Assembly (NCBI RefSeq): GCF_015351075.1
Contig: NZ_JADKRS010000005.1
Location: 65,577 to 129,576 of the forward strand
Length of the DNA stretch: 64,000 bases
Reading direction: 5' to 3'
Origin: Clavibacter sp. VKM Ac-2873
Lineage (GTDB): Bacteria; Actinomycetota; Actinomycetes; Actinomycetales; Microbacteriaceae
The notes under the pieces are model-generated. The model was not told where the DNA came from. It did not search any database and saw only the letters and a program-made list of their open reading frames with translations. The position numbers and the translations under genes are program-made. Shown here in pieces: positions 50,377 to 58,700 of the stretch (the first letter of the stretch is position 1; each line of letters starts with the position of its first letter).

Positions 50377-51027
50377 TCACTCGCCGGACTCGCCCGTTGG
50401 GGGGAGTCTGCCTGGCTCCGCCTGACGCGCGATCGGCTCATCCACGGCCAGGGGGATCGCGTGCGGTTCGAACGAGACCGCATCGTTCCCGCGGAGCGCT
50501 CGGATGAACCGGTACGCCTCGGCTTCGAGGAACTCGCCGAAGGACGCGCCCGATTCCCGCTCGATCTCCTCGATGGCGGGCTGCTCCTCCGCGCGCGCGA
50601 GAGCCTCCTGCTGGACGGCCGCGACGATCTCCGCGAGACTCCGTTTGCTGTCGGCCATCCCGAGGAAGCGGGTGCTGTGCTCGCTCAGCTCGAATGTTCG
50701 GCCGAGCGTCGACGTCAGCTCATAGCCGCCATCGGTCATCCCGATGAAGCGGATGTCGGCGCGCGGGACCGGGATGAACGTCAGCTCGTCGACGGAGTCG
50801 CGGTCGCTGGTGAGGGCCACGATTCCGAGACGAGCGAAGCCGCGGAGGTACCGCCATTCCTCCGGCGTGAAGTCGTGGACAGTGTCCGCGGGGTCGAGCT
50901 CGTGCAGCAACGCGTACATGGACGGGTCGAGCCGATACGCCTTCCTCTCTTCCGTACGGGGATCCTGAATGGTGACATTGGGCTCACCGTCCACCTCGCT
51001 CAGATATCCGAGCCCTAAGACGTGCAT
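50377..51027 (-). CDS. Tandem PqqD/RRE-like protein, paralogue 3
   Basis: A 216-residue paralogue with a 25-residue C-terminal extension ending PPTGESGE. N half: IQDPRTEERKAYRLDPSMY; C half: TFELSEHSTRFLGMADSKR then SLAEIVAAV; end AEAYRFIRALRGNDAVSFEP. ATG with GAGGG upstream. No coupled partner gene follows; 46 nt separate it from paralogue 2. Confidence 0.72.
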   Translation of the reverse strand: MHVLGLGYLSEVDGEPNVTIQDPRTEERKAYRLDPSMYALLHELDPADTVHDFTPEEWRYLRGFARLGIVALTSDRDSVDELTFIPVPRADIRFIGMTDGGYELTSTLGRTFELSEHSTRFLGMADSKRSLAEIVAAVQQEALARAEEQPAIEEIERESGASFGEFLEAEAYRFIRALRGNDAVSFEPHAIPLAVDEPIARQAEPGRLPPTGESGE

Positions 51028-51653
51028 GCCGCCCTCTTCTCCGTCGTCGTGATGGCTGTCGCTGGTGGAGCGCTGGCGTGGGACTCGCCGATGACCGACG
51101 CCGTGGGCGCCGGCTCGAAGGTGACCGTCGGGTTCCCGCGGAGGGCGTCCATCCCGGAGGAGATCGTCGAACGGGACGCCGCGTCGCTCGTCCTCCTCGA
51201 TCTCCCGGCGCTCGTCGTCATCCGCGAGCGCGCGATCCTTGACGCTCTGCACGATCTCGCCGAGGGTGCGCCGGCCGTCGGCCTCGCGCAGGAACCTCGC
51301 GCCGTACTCGCTCAGCTCGAACGGACCCCCGGCTCCGAGGTGAGGCGGTACCCGTCCTCGAGCGCCTGGTCGAAGAGGATGTCGTCGCGGGTGACGGGGA
51401 GGAAGTCGAATCGGGCGAACGGCGCGTCGTCGGGGACGAGCGCGATGACGCCGATCCCGGCCATGTCGCGGAGGATCCGGCGTTCATCCGCCGTGAAGGG
51501 CTGGTCGGCGGCGACCGGGTCGACGCGTCGGATCAGATCCAGCAGCCGCGGGGTGAGGGCGTAGCTCCGGGCCTCGTTCGTCACGGGATCCTGGATGGTG
51601 ATGTCCGGCGTCGGCCCGGAGTCCCGGAGCTGGCCCAGCTGCACGACGTGCAT
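51015..51653 (-). pseudogene. Frameshifted paralogue 4 of the tandem PqqD/RRE-like family
   Basis: The first 105 residues (MHVVQLGQL ... EDGYRLTSEPG) match the family in one frame, then stop soon after. The next part (PFELSEYGARFLREADGRR) is in another frame, indicating a single-base loss in a GGGG run near 51332. The last part (ALRGNPTVTFEPA) is in a third frame, and the expected DEAYRF segment is missing, indicating a short deletion near 51155. The ATG at 51653 is intact. Two lesions argue against sequencing error. Confidence 0.78.
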
Positions 51654-51695
51654 GTGTCTCCCTGTCTGCGGCGTGATCCGCGATCGTGCGGCGGC

Positions 51696-52472
51696 TCAGT
51701 CCCACGTACCCGCGAGCTTGCCGCGTGCCTGGGCGTCGAGGATCAGGGCGCCGGCCTCGAACGAGATGCGCTCGAGGTCGTCGGGGCGGATGTAGAGGCC
51801 CGCGTTCGACGCGCTGACGATGCCGAGCTCGCGCGCCAGTACCCAGAGCGCGGCGCCGAGCACCGCGATCGGCCCCAGCGCGACGAAGAGGACGAGCACG
51901 AAGAGGATCTTCGCCACGTCGTGCCGGGTGGTGATCTCCTGCCGCTGGCTGCCGGTGATCACGCTGAGGACCGCCGCCCTGCTGCGGAGCACGAAGAACC
52001 CGATCACCCCGAGGACGAGGGCGAAGAAGGTGCCCACGCCGAACAGCCACGCGAGGCCGTCGAGGCTGGAGGAGTCGGCGCCCACGAGCACCAGCCAGGC
52101 GATGAGGCTGACGAGGAGGTTGATCGCGGTGCCGGCGAGCGCCGCCACGCCGAGCGCGTCGTAGCCGGTGTCGCGGCTCACCTCGATGCCGTCGACCTTG
52201 TCGATCTTGTACTCGCGCGAGTAGGTGGACGAGGACGAGACCGTCTTGGCCTCGGCCGAGTAGATGACGCGGGAGTCGGTGACGAAGAGGTAGCTCACCA
52301 GGCGGCCGAGCGGGCGGGTGCGGCGCGCCACGGGGTAGGTGGCGAGCACGGTCTCGTCGGGGAGGAGGCGGAAGGGGTAGGCGGTCGCGGCCGCGACGGG
52401 CTCGGCCCCTCCGCCGCCGTCCTCGACGATCGGCTTCGTCGCGGCGGCGTCATCCATCTGCGGTTCGAACAT
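51696..52472 (-). CDS. Membrane protein with PH-like domain
   Basis: A 258-residue protein. After an acidic N terminus comes a bacterial PH-like strand set (FRLLPDETVLATYPVAR and SYLFVTDSRVIYSAE), then two TM helices (about 110-135 and 145-170) and a further hydrophobic segment (about 190-220), ending LAGTWD. It starts 4 nt after the stop of the lipoprotein gene and lies 42 nt before paralogue 4. Function is unknown. Confidence 0.75.
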   Translation of the reverse strand: MFEPQMDDAAATKPIVEDGGGGAEPVAAATAYPFRLLPDETVLATYPVARRTRPLGRLVSYLFVTDSRVIYSAEAKTVSSSSTYSREYKIDKVDGIEVSRDTGYDALGVAALAGTAINLLVSLIAWLVLVGADSSSLDGLAWLFGVGTFFALVLGVIGFFVLRSRAAVLSVITGSQRQEITTRHDVAKILFVLVLFVALGPIAVLGAALWVLARELGIVSASNAGLYIRPDDLERISFEAGALILDAQARGKLAGTWD

Positions 52473-52476
52473 GCGG

Positions 52477-54474
52477 TCAGGCTCCCCAGGGGTCGGTGCG
52501 GTCGGTGGTGCGTGCGGTGGTCGTGGTCGTGTTCGTGGATGCGGCGGGTCGGTCGCCGAGCAGGGTCGGTCGCGTGCCCGCGGCGGCGGGCGGCGGCTCG
52601 ACGGCCAGGGCGCCGTGGTGGGGCGTCCGGATGGCGCCCTCGGGCGGTGGATCCACGTCGAGCGCACCCGTGCGTCCGCCGGATTTCGCAGGCGGGGCCG
52701 GCGACGCGAGCAGCGAGCCGCGCTCCGCCGCGCGGGCGTCGAGGGGCGGATCGCCCGCGAGCCGCTCGTCGAGCCGGGTCCGGCGTCGCGCGGCCAGCAA
52801 AGTGTCCAGACGCGTCCGCGCCGTGCCGACGCGCACCGCCACCGCCTGTCGGCGCCGGATGAGGAGCACGAGCCCGACGGCGAGCGCGAGTGCCAGGACG
52901 CTCGCGGCCACGACGCCCGCCGGGGTCATGCTGCTCGTCCGGACGACGGTGATCCGGGCGCCGTCGCCGGCCGAGCCGCCCTGCGCCCCGTCGACCCACG
53001 AGCCGAGCGGGAGGTCCAGCGTCACGTCGGTGCCGTCGAGGACGCGGTGCCCGGACGCGAGGGCGTCGAAGCCGGGGTCGATCGCGTACTCCGAGCGCCG
53101 GACGAGGAAACCGTCGTCCACGATCCGCATCCCGACGGAGGCTCCCGGGGCCCACCTCGCGTACCGGTCCGCGAAGTCCTCGACGCTCGCGCCCGCGATG
53201 GTCACGGTGTAGGTCGTGCTGTCCGGTCCCGCGTCGGAGGCGATCGTGCCGACGTCCGGATCCGGCCGGTAGCGCTGCAGGAAGCCGTCCCCGACGGCGT
53301 CGGCGCTGGACCTCGGGACGACGATGGTGGTCGTGCCGGTCACGTCCCCGCCGGAGCCGATGGAGAGGTGCGACGCGAGCGACGTGATGGGCGGGCTGAG
53401 CACGAAGCTCACCGGGCTGGCGGTGGCCGACCCCACATCCATCGACTCCGGGGCGTAGCCAGCGCCTGCGGTGACGTGATCGGGCACCCCGCCGTGGCCG
53501 ATGGCGTCGGGGGCGCACACCGCCGCGCACGACGCCGTGTCGGTGAGCTGCATGACCTCCTTCGACGGGTCGTCCGGGCTCGGAGAGATGTCGACCGCGA
53601 AGCTCGTGGCGCCTCCGCCGAGCGCGGTGGTCGTGTCCGACTGGATCGCCGCCGCGTCGCCGGAGAAGGCCATCGTCCACGTGCCCGGCTCGGGCGCGGC
53701 GACCTCGCCTCCTGTCGGGGTGGCGTCTCGGAGGAACGCCTCGATGCGCTGCTCGTCCGCCGGATCGCGGCCGGCGTCGAGGCGGTATGTGATCGTCCGT
53801 GTGATGGCGCCCTGGTCGGATGCGTCGGTCGCCATCGAGACGCCGTCGAACCCGTGGTTCTCCTCGTGCGAGTAGGAGAGCGGATCGCCGACGTCCGTGT
53901 GCCGCTCTCCCGCGAACACGACGGCCGCGCTGCCCTCCCCGCGCAGGGATCCGACGCCCTGGCTGCCGTCCACGACGCCGTCCGCGATCAGGCCGGAGAA
54001 CATCCAGCCCAGCAGGTCGCTGCTCGTGAACGACTCCTGGAGGTCGATGCCCCGCACGAGCGCGGAGTCGGTGACCGCGAACCGGGGCGCGGAGGAGCCC
54101 GTGCGCGTCGAGAGCAGCGTGCCGACCTTGCCCGCGTAGTCCTCGGGGGAGGAGAACGGGAGGGTGAAGGTCGCGGTGATGCCGCCCGAGTCCGTGCCGG
54201 TGATGCCCGAGTACGCCAGCGGGGACGGGAGGTGCCGGCGGACGGACGCGTCGATGGCGGCCGAGCCGCCCGACGCCTTCGCGAGGTCCTGCTGGCTCAG
54301 CGTGACGGTCATCTGCCGGGAGCCGGACCCGCCGGCGTCCACCGTCATCGTGGTGTCGATCACCGCCCCGCAGGCGCTGAGGGCGAAGGCGATGACGATG
54401 CCCAGCGCGGCTGCGGCGAGGCGGCGGCGCCCGCGCGAGACCGGCGCGTCCCCGGTCGGTCGGCGCCTCGTCAC
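52477..54474 (-). CDS. LppM-like lipoprotein with C-terminal TM and cytoplasmic tail
   Basis: A 665-residue protein. A lipobox (ALSACG) follows the signal peptide, and the next part (TMTVDAGGSGSRQMTVTLS) matches LppM-type lipoproteins. A large extracellular beta-rich region, one TM helix (about 475-500, VVAASVLALALAVGLVLLI) and a basic, Pro-rich cytoplasmic tail follow. The GTG at 54474 is supported by the GTGA overlap with a 10-codon uORF; GTGs at 54483 and 54537 are also in frame. First gene of the long minus-strand operon. Confidence 0.78.
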   Translation of the reverse strand: MTRRRPTGDAPVSRGRRRLAAAALGIVIAFALSACGAVIDTTMTVDAGGSGSRQMTVTLSQQDLAKASGGSAAIDASVRRHLPSPLAYSGITGTDSGGITATFTLPFSSPEDYAGKVGTLLSTRTGSSAPRFAVTDSALVRGIDLQESFTSSDLLGWMFSGLIADGVVDGSQGVGSLRGEGSAAVVFAGERHTDVGDPLSYSHEENHGFDGVSMATDASDQGAITRTITYRLDAGRDPADEQRIEAFLRDATPTGGEVAAPEPGTWTMAFSGDAAAIQSDTTTALGGGATSFAVDISPSPDDPSKEVMQLTDTASCAAVCAPDAIGHGGVPDHVTAGAGYAPESMDVGSATASPVSFVLSPPITSLASHLSIGSGGDVTGTTTIVVPRSSADAVGDGFLQRYRPDPDVGTIASDAGPDSTTYTVTIAGASVEDFADRYARWAPGASVGMRIVDDGFLVRRSEYAIDPGFDALASGHRVLDGTDVTLDLPLGSWVDGAQGGSAGDGARITVVRTSSMTPAGVVAASVLALALAVGLVLLIRRRQAVAVRVGTARTRLDTLLAARRRTRLDERLAGDPPLDARAAERGSLLASPAPPAKSGGRTGALDVDPPPEGAIRTPHHGALAVEPPPAAAGTRPTLLGDRPAASTNTTTTTARTTDRTDPWGA

Positions 54475-54503
54475 AGCGTGCACGGGACTGCTGACCTGAT
54501 CAT
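54471..54503 (-). CDS. 10-codon leaderless uORF before the lipoprotein gene
   Basis: ATG at 54503 opens MIRSAVPCTL and stops in a GTGA overlap with the GTG of the lipoprotein gene, in a different frame. A TACTTT -10 box (complement 54510-54515) ends 6 nt before the ATG, as in other leaderless genes here. This suggests that ribosomes load on the uORF and re-initiate. Confidence 0.5.
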   Translation of the reverse strand: MIRSAVPCTL

Positions 54504-54509
54504 GCGCTG

Positions 54510-54515
54510 AAAGTA
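54510..54515 (-). promoter_or_regulatory. -10 box (TACTTT) of the 54.5-46.5 kb operon
   Basis: Minus-strand TACTTT with 6 nt to the ATG of the uORF. No other strong promoter was seen between here and the ATPase gene. Confidence 0.5.
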
Positions 54516-54627
54516 GCGGCCGCCGACGCCTGGCCACCGGGGTTCTCCACGGCGGGACCGGTGCCCGGCTCGATGTCGGACGCCATCGGCGTCCACGCGG
54601 GCGTGGGGATCGGGCGCTAGGGACCCG

Positions 54628-54960
54628 TCACGGGGCCAGCGCCTCCGCGATGCGTGGGAACTCCACCGCGATCACGCGCCACAGCACCTCCATGTCGGTG
54701 CCGTCGTAGTCGTGAGCGACGAAGTTCCGCACCGCGCGGATCCCGCTCCAGTCGATGTCGGGGCGGGAGTCGCGGAAGGCCGTCGGGAGACGGTCGGCCG
54801 CGGTCGAGAGATCTACGACGAGCGAGCGGGCGATGCGGCGCTGCTCGTCGTCATCGGGGTCGACGAAGCGTGCGTGTCCGCGCACCGTCACCCGTCGGGC
54901 GGATGCCGCGAATCGCGCGATGTCCGCGAGGAGCGCCGGCACTCGTTCGTCGCCGATCAT
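54628..54960 (-). CDS. hepT: HepT-like HEPN toxin (DUF86)
   Basis: A 110-residue helical HEPN protein with the RNFVAHDYDG catalytic motif (R-N-x3-H). In known pairs HepT is an RNase kept inactive by poly-adenylylation at its Tyr near the motif by MntA. The Tyr of AHDYDG is present. Its ATG shares a base with the mntA stop (TGATG). Confidence 0.88.
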   Translation of the reverse strand: MIGDERVPALLADIARFAASARRVTVRGHARFVDPDDDEQRRIARSLVVDLSTAADRLPTAFRDSRPDIDWSGIRAVRNFVAHDYDGTDMEVLWRVIAVEFPRIAEALAP

Positions 54961-55421
54961 CAGAGGGCCACGGCCTCGGCTCGGATGCGGTCCATCGTCG
55001 GTCCTGTGCCCCGGTCGGAGACCACGTCCACGGCGATCCCCAGCAGCTCGGCGATCTCGGCCATGAAGCCCGCGAGATCGAAGAGCGACGCGTCCGGCGC
55101 CGGATGCACGAGGAGGTCCACATCGGATCCCGGGGTGGCGTCCCCGCGCGCGACGGACCCGAACACGCGGACGTCGCTGACGCGTCGGCGCGCGGCGGCC
55201 TCGAGGATCGGCGTGCGTGAAGCGCGGAGCCTCTCCATCGACGGGATCCGGAGGGCCGCGCCCAGGCGACTCAGCGTGTCGGCCGACGGCTGTCGGCGCC
55301 CGCTCTCGTACGCTGCGATGTTCGGCTGTGGCACGCCCGTGATCGCGGCGAGCTCGCGCTGCGAGAGCGCGGCCTCGTGGCGGAGTCGCCGCAGCTCCTC
55401 GCCTATGGACGGATCGCTCAT
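54960..55421 (-). CDS. mntA: MntA antitoxin nucleotidyltransferase fused to XRE HTH
   Basis: A 153-residue fusion. Residues 5-60 are an XRE-type helix-turn-helix (LSQRELAAITGVPQPNIAAYE). Residues 70-153 are a minimal nucleotidyltransferase with GSVARGDATPGSDVDLLV. The antitoxin modifies HepT; the HTH probably gives autoregulation, a job often done by a separate protein. Leaderless promoter: TATCAT, 7 nt, ATG. Confidence 0.88.
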   Translation of the reverse strand: MSDPSIGEELRRLRHEAALSQRELAAITGVPQPNIAAYESGRRQPSADTLSRLGAALRIPSMERLRASRTPILEAAARRRVSDVRVFGSVARGDATPGSDVDLLVHPAPDASLFDLAGFMAEIAELLGIAVDVVSDRGTGPTMDRIRAEAVAL

Positions 55422-55461
55422 GGCCGTGATGATAGCGGGCCGATATCGCGAATCGCGAGGG

Positions 55462-55533
55462 TGCCCCTGGAGGGACTCGAACCCCCAACCCTTTCCTTAG
55501 GACGGAACTGCTCTTCCATTGAGCTACAGAGGC
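55462..55533 (-). tRNA. tRNA-Arg (anticodon CCT)
   Basis: The minus-strand cloverleaf has a 7-bp acceptor (55527-55533 with 55463-55469), discriminator A, an anticodon stem with loop GTCCTAA giving CCT, and a TTCGAGT T loop. CCA is not encoded. It marks the edge between accessory and core DNA here. Confidence 0.93.
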
Positions 55534-55697
55534 TGACCGGCCCATGGTAGCGGAGGGGAGCCCGGCCGGCCGAGGCTCGCGGGGTCTCGCGAGCGGCCGG
55601 GCGACGGGCCGGGCGGCGCCCGCGAACCAGTAGCCGACATGGCTCCCGGATCGTCCCCGCGCCGCCCCGCCTGCCGGTTTCCCCACCCGCCGCGTCG

Positions 55698-55703
55698 TAC
55701 TGT
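55698..55703 (+). promoter_or_regulatory. -10 box (TACTGT) of the pseudo-helicase gene, leaderless
   Basis: TACTGT ends 6 nt before the GTG at 55710 and decides that start over the in-frame GTG at 55791. Confidence 0.5.
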
Positions 55704-55709
55704 TGCCGG

Positions 55710-58700
55710 GTGTGGCGTGCCAATGAACGATCCGACGACGACGACGACCTGCTCTCCGGGTTCGCCGCCGAGCCTCTTGAGGACCCCCACGTGAATGCTT
55801 CCCACAACAGCACCAGCCCCCACGACCTCCGCGTCGGCGACGTGCAGCTCGGGAGCGGCAACGTGGCCGAGCCCCGCTGGCGCGAGTGGCGCGAGCAGCT
55901 GGCAGGCATCGGCGGCACCTCTCCTCTCCTGCACTTCGTGGACGCGCCCGGCTCGCGCATCGAGCTGAGCACCACGCACCCGGGCGGCCTCGCGCAGTTC
56001 ATCACGGGCAAGACGACGCTGCTGTCGTCCCTCATCCGCGACGACCTCGCGCTCCGCAGCGCCCGCAAGGCCGCCAACCGCATCACGCAGAAGGGCATCG
56101 AGCTGGTCTCGGCCCGGGGGATCGAGTCGATCCACCTGGCCATCGGCCTCGCCGAGTGGCGCTTCGCCGACGAGCAGTTCCGCGCGCCGGTGCTCCTGCG
56201 CCCGCTCGCGATCCGCCGCCACGGCAGCGACTACGAGGTGCGCCTCAAGGGCCAGCCGTTCCTCAACCCGGCGCTCGCCCGCGCGCTCGAGGAGCAGTTC
56301 CAGATCACGCTCGACGCCGAGTCGTTCGTCGCGCTCGCCGTGCAGAACGGCGCCTTCAAGCCGCAGCCCGTGATCGACCGCCTCCGCGGACTCACCTCGC
56401 ACCTGCCCGCGTTCGCCGTGCAGCCGCGCCTCGTCGTCTCGTCCTTCGCGGAGGTGGGCCGCGCGCTCGCCGAGGATGCCGAGCACCTCGAGCACCTCGT
56501 CATCGACGCGATCGCCGGCAACCCCACCGCCAAGTGGGGCGTGGGCGAGTCCTACGCGCCCGTCGACCCGATCCCGCAGGACCAGCGCCCGCCCGTCACC
56601 GACACGCTGCTGCTCGACGCGGATCCCGAGCAGGAGTACGTCATCGCGCAGATCAACGCGGGCAACTCGCTCGTGGTGACGACGCTCCCCGGCACCGGCG
56701 GCACGCAGACCATCGTCAACTCCATCGGCTGCCTGGTCGCGCAGAACAAGCGCGTGCTCGTCGTGAGCCCCCGCGCCTCCTCGCTCAAGGGCATCGGCCA
56801 GCGCCTCGCCGACGTCGGCCTTCCGGGCCTCGCGGTGGCGCCGAAGTCGCTCAAGCGCGACGTGGTGCAGTCCATCGTCCGCAACGAGAAGGCCGCACCC
56901 GCGCAGACCGCCGAGGTCGACGACGCGCTCGTGCGCCTCCGCCACGTGCTGCTCGACTACCGCTTCGCGCTCGGACGCCCCGACAAGGACCTCGGCGTCT
57001 CCGTGCTCGACGCGCTCGGCGAGCTGTCCCGCCTGGCCCTCCTGCCGGATCCGCCGGCCACGACCGCGCGCCTCACCCGCGACGCCGTCACGGCCATCGC
57101 GCACGACCGCGCGAGCGCCGCCGCCTCCCTCGTCAAGGCCGCGAGCCTCGGCGAGTTCCGCTACGGCCCGGGCGACTCGCCCTGGTACGGCGCCACCTTC
57201 TCGACGAGCGCCGCCGCGACGCACGCGCACGACCTCGCGAAGTCGCTCTCCGCCGACGGCCTGCCGCGCCTCCTCGAGCGCGCCGACGAGCTCATCGGCC
57301 AGACGCGCATGCGCGCCTACACGTCCATCGACGAGCTCGGCGTCTACCTGCGCCTCCTCCTCGACGTGCGCGAGACGCTCGACAAGTTCCAGCCCGTCGT
57401 GTTCGACCGGTCGCTCAGCGAGATCATCGCGGCCACCGGATCCCGCCGCGACGCTCCCGAGATGACGAGCATCACGCGCCGTCGCCTCCGCAAGCTCGCG
57501 CGCGAGTACGTCCGCCCCGGCGTGCACATCTCCGACATGCACGCGAGCCTCACGGCCATCCAGAAGCAGCGGATCCTGTGGCAGCGCTACGTCGCGGTGG
57601 GCTCCACCCCCGAGGTCCCGCGCGGCATCTCCGACGTGCACGTGCGCTACCAGGAGGTCGCCGCCGACCTCAAGGTGCTCGACGCGCCGCTGAGCATGCT
57701 CACGCGTCCCACCCCGCTCGGCCAGCTGCCCATCGGCGAGCTGCGCGAGAAGGTCGCGCAGCTCGCCGAGGACAGCGAGGTGCTCCAGAACCTGCAGGAG
57801 CGCACCTCGCTCCTCGCCGAGCTCCGTCGCCTCGACCTCGATCCGCTGCTCCGCGACCTCTCGGACCGGCACGTGCCGCAGGAGGCCGTCGCCGCCGAGC
57901 TCGAGCTCGCCTGGTGGCAGTCCGTCCTCGAGCAGATGCTCGCGGGCGACAAGGCGCTCCTCAACGCGAACACGAGCGTGCTCGACCGCCTCGAGTCCGA
58001 CTTCCGTCTCGTCGACGAGGCGCACGCCACCGCCAGCGCGGGCCTGCTCGCGTGGCAGCTCGCGGAGACGTGGAAGATCGGCGTCGTCGACTGGCCCGAG
58101 GAGGCGCACCACCTGCGCCAGCTGCTCGGCGGATCCGCCCCCGTCGACGCCGCGGCCCTCCACCACTCCGCGCCCCACCTCTCCCGCACCATCGCGCCGG
58201 TCTGGCTCGCGTCGCCCTACGAGGTGCCCGCGATCACCGACGAGATGCCGTTCGACGCCGTGTTCCTCGTCGACGCCGGCGCCATGACGCTCGCGGAGGC
58301 CCTCGGCGGCATCCGTCGCGGCAAGCAGACCGTCGTGTTCGGGGATCCCGTCACGCAGACGCCGTCGCCGTTCACCATCGCGGTGGTCCCGCAGCCCGAG
58401 CGCTCCACGCCGCAGCTCGCGGACGACGACTCGACGCTCGAGGAGCGCCACGCCGATTCCGCGCTCGCGCGCCTCGGCGAGCTGCTGCCCACCCTCTCCC
58501 TCACGCGCAGCTACCGCGCGGGCGGCGAGGACCTGGCCGAGCTCGTCAACCGCCGCTTCTACGGCGGCCGGATCCAGTCCCTCCCGTGGGCCGGCACGTT
58601 CCTCGGCCACGGCAGCCTGTCGCTCGACTTCGTCGCCGACGGCCACGGCATGCCCGACGAGGACACGGGCGCCGTCGAGAGCGTCGACGCCGAGGTGATC

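Noticed and set aside
55462-55533. Attachment site repeat of tRNA-Arg in the window
   Set aside because: No second copy of the tRNA 3' end was seen by eye between 40 and 55 kb, and there is no integrase.
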